A stretch of DNA of 64,000 nt from Nematopogon swammerdamellus (Eukaryota > Arthropoda > Insecta > Lepidoptera > Adelidae), in contig OX336345.1 of the NCBI GenBank assembly GCA_946902875.1, forward strand, positions 3,007,395 through 3,071,394, read 5' to 3'. How positions within the stretch are numbered: position 1 is the first letter of the stretch; each line of letters opens with the position of its first letter. This document shows, one piece after another, positions 1 to 11,859 of the stretch. The notes under the pieces were generated by a model. The model had not been told where the DNA came from, did not search any database, and saw only the letters and a program-made list of their open reading frames with translations. The position numbers and the translations under genes are program-made.

Positions 1-570
1 GAATAGGTGGGAAAAAATGCTAAAGTTGATTTATTTCAATAAATATTTGCGGTAATTTTTTTTTTGTTTCAATAATTAAACTAAGTACTTACTTACCTAT
101 TTTCTTATGGATATAAATTGACAACTTAAGCGTGGAATTATTTTGAAGCAAAAACTTTGTCGTCAACTTCTTTGATTATATTTACCCGACTATGGAGAAG
201 CTAAAAGGAGTGTAATGTGTTTATCCTGAATGTTTGTATGTATGTATGTGTGTTTGGATGATTGTAACTCCTAAACGACTCGTCCGATTTTTATGGTGTC
301 ATTTGGGTTAATCTCAATTAAACGGGTAACACTGGGTACCATATTGTTTCAGAAAATTCTGAATGGCGGAACCTGTAAATATAAACTTTAAAAATAAAAT
401 TTATCCAAAACCCATCGTGTGGCGTATCTGAAGCGGAAATAAAAAATATACTAAACGTTAAATAGTTTTAGTCGGTTTCAATAATATTGTTATATTTTTT
501 GTTGTACTTATGTACATACTTACATTTATTATGAATACAGTACCTAATTGAAACAATAATACTTTGCCAA
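1..570. other. AT-rich, with a degenerate lepidopteran repeat
   Basis: No gene seen. 186-420 has the TATGTATGTGTGTTTGGATG and CTCGTCCGATTTTTATGG motifs of an interspersed repeat. Confidence 0.4.
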
Positions 571-972
571 ACGTGGTGGTCGGTGTTGCGTTCTAATTTA
601 CTAGAATGCTTGCAGCACATAACTCTGCTTACCCCGATTGTCGGGATACAGCGTGTGGTGTGTATGTATGTATGTATGTATATGTATGTAAATGAAACAA
701 AAATAAAAATTCATTATTTATTTCGAAATGCGGTAAAACCGTAATTTAACGAACAGTTTTTTACCCATCCGCATAATAATTAATAACGAATACAATTTTT
801 TATTTAAATTATTATTTAAAACCGATTGATAAGACTAGAAACACATTGTAATGGACTGTGACCTTTAACATTGATTCGTTAAAAATAACAACTACTTTCG
901 CAAGAATTATGCGACTTCATTCATGAAGATGCAGCTTAGCAACAGATCGAAAATTTGGAGATAATATGTAAC

Positions 973-1044
973 GGCCCGGTGGTGTAGATGGTTATCGCAT
1001 TGGCGGCTCAAGCCAGAGACCCAGGTTCAAATCCTGGCCGGGAT
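973..1044 (+). tRNA. tRNA-Glu(CTC)-like sequence, probably a pseudogene or SINE head
   Basis: 72 nt with a good T arm (CCAGG, TTCAAAT, CCTGG), a 5-bp anticodon stem (TTGGC/GCCAG) and a 7-nt loop holding CTC. The acceptor stem has five of seven Watson-Crick pairs plus one G-T. Position 33 is G instead of the universal U, arguing against function. A TTTTTT pol III stop follows at 1049. Confidence 0.4.
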
Positions 1045-1152
1045 GTATTTTTTCCAATTATTTTCGATTTGCATTTTCTAATAAAAACAAAAATAATAAA
1101 CAACTACTTTAGTTAATTTTTATTTAAAAATATAAATTCATATAATTAACTT

Positions 1153-1316
1153 AACGACTGAAACGGCTATGTAAATAATTTGTGTTTTCCTTCCAGTTCA
1201 GTGTAGCCGGCACGATTGAAGGAAAGCACTAACATGCCACCTAGTTCACCCGGTTTTATGGGCTGACATCATGGTTATTGTAGGTGATGTAGCCCACCAT
1301 GTCAGTTTCCATAAAA
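1153..1316 (+). mobile_element. SINE-A body, 3' part
   Basis: Begins at ACTGAAACGGCTATGTAAAT and ends GTCAGTTTCCATAAAAATAA. Further small A-body pieces lie at 3025-3145 (+, diverged), 17828-17946 (-), 26146-26262 (+), 39431-39532 (+), 39839-39895 (+) and 59569-59679 (+). Confidence 0.65.
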
Positions 1317-1514
1317 ATAAAAAAAACTCATTTATTTTTACCAGACTGCGCAAAGCAAATAGGAGGGCAATATAGTTTACTTTCGTTAAGCCTTGATTAT
1401 TTCTTTGTTAATAAATAATTTCATACAGACCTAAACTAACGTGTAGGTACCACTACAAAATGTTTCGGCAAAAATTCATTACCGACCCAGTTCGAGATAA
1501 AGCTGTGTCATCGG

Positions 1515-1585
1515 CCGACTGTGGTGAAGTTGGCAACGCGATGGCGGCTAATGCCACAGACCCAGGTTCAAATCCTGGTCGGGTG
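1515..1585 (+). pseudogene. tRNA-like sequence related to 973-1044
   Basis: Same T arm (CCCAGGTTCAAATCCTGG) and an ATGGC/GCCAC anticodon stem with loop GGCTAAT, but a poor acceptor stem. A T6 run and the trailer GCTTTGCATTTAACTAATAA follow, which also follows the 973 copy. A further fragment of the anticodon region is at 51340-51365. Confidence 0.45.
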
Positions 1586-2671
1586 CACATTTTTTCGCTT
1601 TGCATTTAACTAATAAAACTGTAAAGTATGTTATTAAGTTATTACCTATATGCCACTTAGTACTAAAATACGAAGAATTGTAATCATTACTGTTTCACTG
1701 CATTACTCTTGTAATTAATATCTTGACATAGGTATCAATTTTCAAAAAAACTTTCTTAGGGAACTAGTTTTTGAGTTATTAAAATTTAGCCACAAAAAGT
1801 GGATGACCATGAGCCGTCGGAATTACCCATTAGGTTGAATGTAATTTTAATACGTTTTAATTGATTTTTTTTTGTCTTGTGTTAATCCAGAGCAAAATAA
1901 GTTGCATTATTCATTTGTCACAGTCTGTCAGCTCGGTCAACGAACTTTTAAGCGCTTAGTGGTCGGTGTTTAAGGCCCTGTCAACCCGTATTCACCCGTT
2001 CTCCTCTTTCAAGGTGCCGCTTTTGCTGGTTGCAGTAGGATGTAACACATCAATCAATAAAAAATTAGGTTTCTATTTTTTTATTCCAAAACTACGGATC
2101 GAAACAAAAAAGTAAAAAGCTACGGATTTAGATATTTATTCAACAAATAAATTTTTTTTCCAAAGCTTTGATTTGGTCACGTTGTTTTAAATACGTTTTT
2201 ATAACAAAATTCAGAGGCATGTTCATGATTTTTTTATATCGAGCGAAGCAAGAAATTCAAGTTAACCAAATCGTGTTTTCATCAAAAAGCTATCGATCTG
2301 CGCCGATAGATGAAGTATTACATATATTAAAACTGAATCTGTCAGGTGAGTAATATTGGTGGTAAACTTCTTGAAATTTGAGTCTGACGCAGCCTCCCGT
2401 CACCTTAAGCAGTAGCGACAACTTGTTTACTAAAGGTGAGGCCGAAGGCCGAGCTGAGTTCTCGTGAACCACTGCTGCGTTCACTTCCGATCACCACTGC
2501 TCGACCTATAACCTGGCAGAGTTATGTCGCATTACATAGGAAAAAACCGCAAGCGTCTATGTTGAGCCGCTCTTGAGTTTTCATTTTATTAATATTCATA
2601 GTGACTATCCATATTAAACGAGTGGAAACCCACATTGTAAGAAATTTTAATTTTTTAAATTACTTACATAT

Positions 2672-2989
2672 TTTTTTATTGAAACTGACATGGTTGACAA
2701 CATCACCTACAACATCCGTGATATCAGCCCAAACCACCGGGTGAACTTGGTGCCACGTCAGTGCTTCCCTTCGGTCGTGCCGGCTACACTGAACTGGCCG
2801 GAAAACACAAACTATTTACATAGCCGTTTGGACCGACCTTTCATTCAGTGGTGTGGTAGCAATCTGGGCGGGTTAAACCCTACCACCTAATAATATAAGA
2901 AGGGAGTCATAATCCCTTAGTCGCCTTTTACGACATACACGGGGAGAGATGCAGTGGGGTCATTCTTTTAAAGTATCGGCCCCACACAG
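2672..2989 (-). mobile_element. SINE-D (repeat-C head joined to SINE-A body)
   Basis: The minus strand starts with the repeat-C head (TGTGGGGCC, GGCGACTAAGGGAT) and switches to the SINE-A central domain and body. The same junction type occurs at 7998-8309, 22078-22393 and 56469-56790. Confidence 0.7.
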
Positions 2990-3149
2990 TACTAAATAGT
3001 ATATACTAATAGTACATACGTAATAGTTCACGTTTTCCGTCTCGGCACGACCGAAGGGATGCACTGACATGGCACGTAGACTACGTGACGTAGTTGACCA
3101 AGGCGTGACGTCTGACGTCACTGATTTAAGTGATGTCATACAAAAAAAC

Positions 3150-4360
3150 TTACAAATAAAAAAATAAAATTTTTCTCCAGCCCTCGTCGCCCATTCTGAA
3201 GGGGTTGGACCAGTTCACTCCAATATGTTACAAGCCGCAGTAGGTAAACACAGAGCGGAAATATACATTCACACGTGTACAACAAACAAAGTGGTCATAA
3301 TTTATTGATGTGAGATGTGATTGAACTTCCGGTGGCCCTTTTAAAAGGTCGCGCGAGAGGATGTTGACATTGGGCCGAACTGAATTCAACACACAAGGCA
3401 TAGGTCAACAGAGAGTTGGTCGATTGTCGAATATGTGGCAAAATTAAGAGTTGACCAAAGAGCGTATGATTGAAATGTAGTGTTATTTTTAACTAGGTAC
3501 CTATTCACTATGTATGTGTTTCTACCACCGACTTATATGTACCTAATAGGTATTGCTGTATAATTGTATAATTTATTGATCAATCACCTATAGTACAGCC
3601 ATCAATGGCCAGTTTAGGTTTAGGTGGGAGTGATCGATCATATATGTCTATCTAAAACATACAATACCTAATGTAAAAAAATCTGTGAGAAACCTAATGC
3701 GATTTGTATATGTTTTAGAATTTACTAATAAAAACTTTTTTACTTTTTACTTTACTTTAATTTACTTATAAGTCGGTGGTTTCTACCCAATCATTTTTTT
3801 TATAGCTGTTTGTTAAAATGTTTAATTTGTTGTAAGACTTATAAAATACAGGTATATTTCTTTCATTATTTCTAATATTATGCACAAACACAGCAAGCAT
3901 CGCAATGAAGCTTGAAAACCCCGTATACTTACTCCGAAGGCCGAAAGGATTGGGAAAAATTACAAAGAATTACAAAGGCACAATTACAAAATTTACATAT
4001 TATCCAGAGCAGTGGAAGCATAAACACTCGCTGACTGGCTTACAAGATGGTAAATATGTATGTAGTGAAAACATAAATATTGTTCAAACTTTTTAACAGT
4101 TGACCCAGCATACGACTATATTGACATTGTGAACGAGTTGAAAGATGCAAGTGTGATACTGATAATATGCTGATATGTCGCGACGGCAGACAGAAAGCTA
4201 CCTACAGTGTTTCTGATTAATAAATTATTAACTGTTTACTTTACAGTAAATTAATGTTACAAAAAAGGTCATAATATGCCATATTGAAGGTCGAGTGGGA
4301 ATTTGTGGCCCTTAAATGACAATATTTTGAGAAAATTTACCAGTCATATCATAATAAATT
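3150..4360. other. No supported feature
   Basis: AT-rich. A 63-codon frame at 3905-4096 has no supporting context. Confidence 0.5.
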
Positions 4361-4707
4361 ACATTGGTAGATAGAAAATACTTTATTGCTCCAAAAACAT
4401 TTTACCCAAACAATGTATGTATGTATGTATGTATGGTAGTGTCCTTTTGTGTATTTCATATAAATTCTTTTCTTTATGAAGGAATACGTTATCGAAAAAT
4501 CAGACATTTCTAACGTGTTTTCCATAATAAAATTAAATATTATTTACACAATAATATCACGTAACCGCGAATACGTCTGGAAGTGGGTTTCCACGAACTT
4601 GTACATTTGCACAAGATGTATTGAATTCGTTCCAATCGTTATGTAAAATGAAATGCTTATTGAATTTGTACCACTTGGCACCTACATATTGTAAAGTTGA
4701 AAAATAC

Positions 4708-4939
4708 CTTTCGCGAATATTCCTGCCATTGTGATCATCATTAGCATATTATTGATGCGGCCATCATCGTCGTCAGTGTACGCCATAACTCCCGGACCGC
4801 TGGCCTCAAAAGCACCACATTTCCACGCAACACTACCGACACTGTCTGAGAAATTATTTGAAGTATTCTTTGCTAGTGCTTGACGTTCACTGATTAAAGT
4901 TAATTGTTCTGTCTTGGTCGGATCGTGGTCACGGGACAT
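4708..4939 (-). CDS. Candidate first coding exon, unidentified gene
   Basis: On the minus strand an ATG preceded by a run of A (4939-4937) opens 77 codons beginning MSRDHDPTKTEQLTLISERQ. They contain VAWKCGAFEASGPG and a short acidic run (DDDD), and run into a donor-like GAAAG then GTATTT at 4708/4707 (phase 1). The composition is balanced, unlike the surrounding low-complexity DNA. No partner exon or homology is recognised. The alternative is a chance open frame or a decayed transposon exon. Confidence 0.3.
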
Positions 4940-5107
4940 TTTTTTTTTCAAGTAATTAACAGTCAGGCGAAATCGGGATCAGCCATACACACAAAAATGT
5001 CCCCCATAGACTACTTTTTTTTTTGTAAACCAGCATGGGTGGCTGTGCCGAGAGACCAATGGCGCAGTCGACACAGCCAAAATCATCTCTCCTCGCCAAA
5101 ACAACGC

Positions 5108-5398
5108 TCAGTTAGGTGCCATGCCAGCAGATTTGCGGACTGTTGCTAGGCTGTCTAGCCCGTTAATACGACGCTTGAAGACACCCAGGTTAAAGGATTC
5201 AGGAAATACACTCGCCGGAAGACAGTTCCACACTCTAGCGGTGCGACAAAGAAACGATTTAGAGAACCGATGGGTTCTCAAAAGCCCAATGTCAACAACA
5301 AAAGGGCGACGAGTCATGCATACTAGAGGGTAACGGCATGGCGACCTTAACGTCTCCTCCACCACGACACGGCCGGCAGTTAGTGAAACAACAAACAT
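5108..5398 (-). pseudogene. Jockey/CR1-like LINE RT C-terminal remnant
   Basis: The minus-strand frame includes RTHRFSKSFLCRTARVWNCL, then PASVFPESFNLGVFKRRIN, the usual end of Jockey/CR1-group RT. Its 5' side meets a 22-bp tandem array (5437-5684), and its 3' side a short SINE-B-like tail fragment (5022-5100). Confidence 0.65.
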
Positions 5399-5436
5399 AA
5401 TTACAGTCGCTGACGAAAGCGTCGACGCGTCGGCGA

Positions 5437-5684
5437 GTGCGAAAGCAATCGCCGACGAGTGCTAAAGCAATCGCCGACGAGTGCGAAAGCAATCGCCGAC
5501 GAGTGAGAAAGCAATCGCCGACGAGTGTGAAAGCAATCGCCGACGAGTGTGAAAGCAATCGCCGACGAGTGAGAAAGCAATCGCCGACGAGTGAGAAAGC
5601 AATCGCCGACGAGTGCTAAAGCAATCGCCGACGAGTGCGAAAGCAATCGCCGACGAGTGCGAAAGCAATCGCCGACGAGTGCGA
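5437..5684 (+). repeat. 22-bp tandem array, about 11 units
   Basis: The unit is GTGCGAAAGCAATCGCCGAC plus GA, with GTGAG, GTGTG and GTGCT variants. It is open in several frames by chance. It abuts the truncated end of a Jockey-like LINE remnant. Confidence 0.92.
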
Positions 5685-6180
5685 CTTGGACGACATATCG
5701 GCTATAAGATACAATCTCTTGCCATAATTTTCTGTCACTGTATATTTCTAATTGTTACTTATAATTAATATCTGCCTCCAACATATAGACATATACTTTG
5801 CCCGCATTTATAATAATATTTTCTTATCCACGACAGGGAAGGAGAGTTCCAAAGTATACAAAATATACATTCCTCACAGCTCCGGCAACCGTTGTGGCGG
5901 AGCGCATTAATTGTTTGTAATGAAGAAGTCCGTGCAATTGATAATTTACAAGGCAACACGAAACACATATGGAGTAAACTTTGATCGACACCTTCACATA
6001 TTGTTTATTGTTGTTTATTATTCATCATCTCTCGTCAGTACACAGCGTTTAGATTTGTCATATTCACATTGTAAACATTCCGCCAGTTCCATTATCATAT
6101 CACAGCGAAGAACTGACAAGGAGCTTAACTGGAATTTTTACAAATATGTAAACGTAATTGTATTATATAATACTATAACA

Positions 6181-6634
6181 CGGGATGTTTCAGGATAGGC
6201 TTGAGAAACTTCAGGAATAGAAAGTACACATTATTAGAAGAAAAATATCCTTATAACTCAAATCGAAATTCCGTATTTTTTTTTCATACAAAAATTGGAA
6301 ATTGTAATAAAAACTCGATGAACAGTGAGTATGAGGAGATTTGGCAACAGTTCTGTCTAGGTCTAGGGAGTGCAATGACCTAGTCCAGTCCCCTTTTTCT
6401 TTTGATATCATTCAAATTTAAGTGTTTGGAATTTACCTACATGCAGTTCCATAAAGTTAAGCATGTAAATTAGTCATTTTATTTTTATTTAATAAAGGCG
6501 GACGTTAACCGTACACCAAGTCACTAAAAAGTACTATAAAACGACCGAATCTAGGAAAAAGTTTCAGCGCTCTTCAAATATTCAGGGCCCCTTTCGAACC
6601 CTGAAGTTACGAAACCCTATCCTGAAACACCCTG
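6181..6634. mobile_element. TIR element (MITE), 454 bp
   Basis: The left end CGGGATGTTTCAGGATAGG and the inverted right end CAGGGTGTTTCAGGATAGG match, with continued similarity to AACTTCAGG (about 38 bp). The ends resemble the CAGGGTGT ends of the MITE at 49139. No gene inside. Confidence 0.65.
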
Positions 6635-6659
6635 TATAGTAATATTATTACTATACAGG
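6631..6659. repeat. 29-bp perfect palindrome at the end of the TIR element
   Basis: 14-bp arms CCTGTATAGTAATA and TATTACTATACAGG flank a single central T. It overlaps the right end of the 6181-6634 element and looks like two element ends meeting head to head. Confidence 0.8.
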
Positions 6660-6927
6660 ATCTTGTGCATACGACTTTAGCTACAATATGTATATTGTAG
6701 TTCTAACTACTGCTATAAGCAAGGCTGCACAATATACATTCAATACGAAGAGAAGTGCGTGTTTCGTCACAAACAGATTGACCAATTTTATGCTCAGTCT
6801 CAGTTTTAAATCTCCAAGTGTATGTCGAGCTTTCATGTCTTCGACTACGAGATAGACACAATGTTTAATTAGTTAGGTCGCTCACAGCGGTCACGCACAC
6901 TTATAAACTAGAGATATGTAGTATCAA

Positions 6928-7767
6928 TCAATACTAATAATAAATCTGTAAGGGATGGTCATGGAGTAAGTTACTTTGTTTTATGACATACTGCGTTTGT
7001 AGACTCTATGTGTGATATTAAAACTAAATTGAAGATTTTTAGAAATATTTTCTGTATTTGTGTATGTTCCTCCATAACTCTTAAACCGATCATCCGAATT
7101 CGATGAAACTTAGTGCAAGCACATTTAACTATAAGTGACATAGGATAGGCTGTATAATATAAAATTAAACATGTATAATATAAGTAGATAAAATACAATT
7201 CAATTCCGGATACGCTATGATGTGGCTCCCATACAAAATTAAATGTTCCGCGCGCCGAAATAAAGGTAGGTAATGTAGGAACGCAGCTCGGCCTTCTTTA
7301 TTACTTACTTGCTTTCTTCTTTTTTTAGGGTTCCGTATCAGGTACGGGACCCTATTACTAAGCCTACGCCGTCTGTCTGTCTGTCCGTCTGTCCGTCCGT
7401 CCGTCTGTCTGTCCGTCCGTCCGTCTGTCCGAGGGCTGTATCTCTTGAACCGGTGGCCCGTTGAAATTTTCACCAAAAATTTGTTATTATGGCCGATATA
7501 ACAACAAATAATAAAAATAAGAAAAAGTAAAAAATTCACGGGGGTTCCCATAGAAGAAACCAAAAAGTGTATGCGCGCGCGCCATCTACCGAATAGGTTA
7601 TGAAGCATGACATTAACTAATATGAAGCATTTCATAACACGCCATCTAGATGGCATGAGTAGCGCTAGCCGTGACATTGCGATACGGGACCCTCGGTGCC
7701 GGGACTCACACTTGGCCGGTTTTTTAAAATACAAATTTCACGCGAGCGAAGTCGCAGGCAAAGCTAG
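6928..7767 (+). mobile_element. Helitron-like element G, 840 bp, carrying a nested repeat E
   Basis: Starts TCAATACTAATAATAAATC after A (6927) and ends in a hairpin-like GCGAGCGAAGTCGCAGG, AAAGCTAG before T (7768). The related ends at 53278-53671 and 35670-35732 support the boundaries. The interior shares ACCGATCATCCGAATTCGAT with the 53278 copy. Non-autonomous. Confidence 0.75.
7327..7733 (-). repeat. Repeat E, nested in a Helitron-like element
   Basis: On the minus strand it begins CCGGCCAAGTGTGAG and ends CGGAACCCTAAAAA. It has a GACAGACGG-rich tract (7370-7432) and the conserved interior ACAACAAATAATAAAAATA. An abundant lepidopteran repeat of unresolved class. Confidence 0.65.
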
Positions 7768-7997
7768 TAATTTATAATAACTGCAAGACCAGCAGGATGG
7801 CTCTTTTATTAGCGCGGAGCGAATTATCCTTGCAGATTCCGTTGTACGCGAGTCATGCTGACTTTCTTATTCGGGAGCTCTGCACTTCGTCAGTGTAAGG
7901 TTAGCTAGAGGAAAACGCAGGATAATTTATCCTGATTATAATCAGTGAAGGTTTGTAGCATTCGTATCTAAACTATTATTTAAATTATACTATTTAC

Positions 7998-8309
7998 CGT
8001 GTGGGGTCGGTACTTAAAAATAATAGCCCCACTGCATCTCTCCCCGTGCATGTCGTAAAAGTCGACTAAGGGATAAGGACAAGGTGCCGTGGTAAAGGGC
8101 GACAGAATTATCCCGCCCGGGTTGGTACCACCGCACTGAATGAAAAGTCGGTCGAAACGGCCATGTAAATAATTCGTGTTTTCCGTCCAGTTCAGTGTAG
8201 CCGACATGAAGCGCCTAGATGGCACCTAGTTCACCCGGTGTTATGGGCTGACATCACGGATGATTTTCAGGTAATGTAGCCAACCGTGTCAAGTTTCCAT
8301 AAAAAATAA
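7998..8309 (+). mobile_element. SINE-D
   Basis: C head (CGTGTGGGGTCGGTACTT, TCGTAAAAGTCGACTAAGG, then GGACAAGGTGCCGTG), followed by ATCCCGCCCGGGTTGG and the A body with an A-rich tail. It keeps slightly more of the C head than the other D copies. Confidence 0.7.
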
Positions 8310-8319
8310 ACATAACCAG

Positions 8320-9270
8320 AAATGTATTGTCAAATAAATATAAATTTTAATTCTTATTTATTCTGTCAACCCAACGTGTGTACCAAAAACATGTTCTACG
8401 CTAAAATTGTGTTTATATGAGTTGTATAAGTTCGCCTCAAGGTTTAAATGTGATGGAAAGCCACGTTGAATGTGATTTGTAGTTACCTACATACTTGGTT
8501 ACACTCTTAGGGTCAATGTGAGGTATTACTGAACTGGTAGCATTGGGTATCCAGGCCTGTGGCCCCCGCATGGAGACTCTGTTATTGTTTCCCGCGCAGG
8601 ACATCCAACCGGCCCAGATTTAGAGGAACCAATTTCATCAATTGAATAATTTCCGGCTCTTTTGACTTACTCGCATGTACGGAGCACGCATCGACTTCTA
8701 AGAAGGGCGAATTTTGTTCACACAACCGTATTATGTTTTTATTCTTAGTGAATGAGAAAAACCCTGGCGCGTACCTATAACATGTCATTTGAGGTCCGGA
8801 AATACTAATCCCACTGCATCTCACTCTGTGCATGTAAGACTGTAACATTTATTTTTTCTGAGTTTAGTAAGGGTTAAAACCCTTGGCTAAAGCCAAGAAA
8901 TATTAAAAATAAAATAATAATAATTTGCAACAATAATAACAATAAATAAAAAAATTTATGAATAATTCTATGAATAAATAATTAAATAAATAAAAGGTTT
9001 TAGCGGAAAAAATATTATTGATTTAATTTAAAATTAGCATATCAAACATATAATTTTAAATACATGATTATATACAAGTAGGAACATTGGTTACACTGAT
9101 TTTTATTAGTCTCAGTGATTGGTTAGGTGGTTGTAAAATTATCTTTACTCAGTAATGTAGGCAATCGAATGGGTTAATGTTTTCTTTAATTAATTAAGTA
9201 ATAACAAAATCAAAATCTTGAAATTCAAATTGAGACCGTTAGGATTTTCATACAATTAAAGTTTGTGTTT
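8320..9270. other. No supported feature
   Basis: AT-rich with AATAAATAA-type low complexity at 8920-9000. A short GCATCTCACTCTGTGCATGT piece at 8815 is a repeat-C head relic. Confidence 0.5.
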
Positions 9271-9340
9271 ATGTTTGCGTACAACCGGTCCGAATTGGTA
9301 CCACCAAACCAGTCGAAGCGGCTATGCAAATAGTTTTTTT

Positions 9341-9716
9341 TTTTATGGAAACTGACACGGTTGGCTACATCACCTACAACGTCCGTGATGTCAGCCCATA
9401 ACACCGGATGAACTAGGTGCCATGTCAGTGCTTCCCCCTTTGATCGTACCGGCTACACTGAAATGGTCGGAAAACACAAACTATTTACATAGCCGTTTAG
9501 ACCGACGTTGCATTCAGTGCGGTGGTACCAACCCGGGCGGGTTAAACCCTACCACCAAGTAAGATTAGGAGGGAAGGGACCTACAGTTTTACGAGGAATC
9601 CGAACCTCGGTCAGCCTCCAACGGTCAGCGGTCGCCCATCCAAGTACTGACCGCACCCAGCGTTGCTTAACATTCAATAGCGACAGGTGACTGTCTGCAC
9701 CACTGAGCTATCGAGG
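9341..9716 (-). mobile_element. SINE-A, full length, inserted in an older SINE-A
   Basis: The body, central domain and chimeric head (9590-9716) are all present on the minus strand. It splits an older + strand SINE-A body: the left part at 9280-9334 and the continuation at 9717-9798 (TCCGTTCAGTTGTGTGTAAC...). Confidence 0.75.
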
Positions 9717-10102
9717 TTTGTCCGTTCAGTTGTGTGTAACCAGCACGATCAAAGGTAAGCACTGGCATGACACCTAGTTCACCAAGGTGCTTTAGGGTGT
9801 AGATGGCGATGTTAGCAGGTTTAATAAAACTAAGGTACTAATTGGGACGAGATAACCTCGTCCGTTCCGCCCCCGTGCCTCCACCTCCGCCGTGGAGGCT
9901 TCGATTTCTCCGCACTACATAATCAATTGATTGGTCAACGTGCACTTGTTTTTGTTGCATAAGGTCGATGATAACGTTTGATAACTTAACGGAGTCAATG
10001 AAAATGTATGTTTAGGTCGAATTTTATTTTTGTGCACGCCATTTTAATGTTGAGAAATGTCTGTGTACAATCGGCGCAAAAACTGGAAATACACACGTGA
10101 AA

Positions 10103-11775
10103 CCTCTCACACACACCAGCTTGTTGCTCTAACACCCACTAGCTTGTTGCTCTCACACCCACTAGCTTGTTGCTCTCACACCCACTAGCTTGTTGCTCTC
10201 ACACCTACCAACTTGTTGCTCTCACACCCACCAGCTTGTTGCTCTCACACCGACCAGCTTTTTGCTCTCACACCCACCAACTTGTTGCTCTCACACCCAC
10301 GAGCTTGTTGCTCTCACACCCACGAGCTTGTTGCTCTCACACCCACGAGCTTGTTGCTCTCACATCCACTAGCTTGTTGCACTCACATTCACTAGCATGT
10401 TGCTCTCACATCCACTAGCTTGTTGCTCTCACACCCACGAGCTTGTTGCTCTCACACCCACCAGCTTTTTGCTCTCACATCCACTAGCTTGTTGCCCTCA
10501 CATCCACTAGCATGTTGCTCTCACATCCACTAGCTTGTTGCTCTCACACCCACGAGCTTGTTGCTCTCACACCCACCAGCTTTTTGCTCTCACATCCACT
10601 AGCTTGTTGCACTCACATCCACTAGCATGTTGCTCTCACATCCACTAGCTTGTTGCTCTCACACCCACGAGCTTGTTGCTCTCACACCCACCAGCTTTTT
10701 GCTCTCACATCCACTAGCTTGTTGCACTCACATCCACTAGCATGTTGCTCTCACATCCACTAGCTTGTTGCTCTCACACCCATGAGCTTGTTGCTCTCAC
10801 ACCCACCAGCTTTTTGCTCTCACATCCACTAGCTTGTTGCCCTCACATCCACTAGCATGTTGCTCTCACATCCACTAGCTTGTTGCTCTCACACCCACGA
10901 GCTTGTTGCTCTCACACCCACCAGCTTTTTGCTCTTACATCCACTAGCTTGTTGCACTCACATCCACTAGCATGTTGCTCTCACATCCACGAGCTTGTTG
11001 CTCTCACACCCACGAGCTTGTTGCTCTCACACCCACCAGCTTTTTGCTCTCACATCCACTAGCTTGTTGCACTCACATCCACTAGCATGTTGCTCTCACA
11101 TCCACTAGCTTGTTGCTCTCACACCCACGAGCTTGTTGCTCTCACACCCACCAGCTTTTTGCTCTTACATCCACTAGCTTGTTGCACTCACATCCACTAG
11201 CATGTTGCTCTCACATCCACTAGCTTGTTGCTCTCACACCCACGAGCTTGTTGCTCTCACACCCACCAGCTTTTTGCTCTTACATCCACTAGCTTGTTGC
11301 ACTCACATCCACTAGCATGTTGCTCTCACATCCACGAGCTTGTTGCTCTCACACCCACGAGCTTGTTGCTCTCACACCCACCAGCTTTTTGCTCTCACAT
11401 CCACTAGCTTGTTGCCCTCACATCCACTAGCATGTTGCTCTCACATCCACTAGCTTGTTGCTCTCACACCCACGAGCTTGTTGCTCTCACACCCACCAGC
11501 TTTTTGCTCTCACATCCACTAGCTTGTTGCCCTCACATCCACTAGCATGTTGCTCTCACATCCACTAGCTTGTTGCACTCACATCCACTAGCATGTTGCT
11601 CTCACATCCACGAGCTTGTTGCTCTCACACCCACGAGCTTGTTGCTCTCACACCCACCAGCTTTTTGCTCTCACATCCACTAGCTTGTTGCACTCACATC
11701 CACTAGCATGTTGCTCTCACATCCACTAGCTTGTTGCTCTCACACCCACCAGCTTGTTGCTCTCACACCCACCAG
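10103..11775 (+). repeat. 23-bp satellite, about 73 units, with 115-bp higher-order repeat
   Basis: The basic unit is GAGCTTGTTGCTCTCACACC plus CAC (23 bp) and variants. From about 10420 a five-unit block recurs: a CACGAG unit, a CAGCTTTTTGC unit, a TAGCTTGTTGCACTC unit, a TAGCATGTTGC unit and a TAGCTTGTTGC unit. Blocks 345 bp apart (10880 and 11225) are identical over 180 bp. The array is free of stops in all three + frames, an artefact of the unit sequence; no promoter or start context supports a protein. Confidence 0.92.
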
Positions 11776-11859
11776 AAGGTTGAGGGAGTTCTATATGTTT
11801 TCTGGAGGTCTAACATAAGGTTTTTTAAGGAGACTCACACGATGGGTATACCTCGGTGT

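Noticed and set aside
5401..5668. Arg/Ser-rich repetitive frames on both strands
   Set aside because: Produced by the 22-bp tandem array.
7370..7432. GTCTGTCC-rich tract as an independent microsatellite
   Set aside because: It is a normal internal part of repeat E, seen at the same place in other copies.
10167..11407. Cys/His/Leu-rich repetitive open frames over the 23-bp satellite
   Set aside because: All three frames are open because the 23-bp unit lacks stops; no start context, splice signals or promoter.
10103..11775. CRISPR array
   Set aside because: Direct tandem units without unique spacers, in a eukaryotic setting; the same applies to 5437-5684 and 63104-64000.
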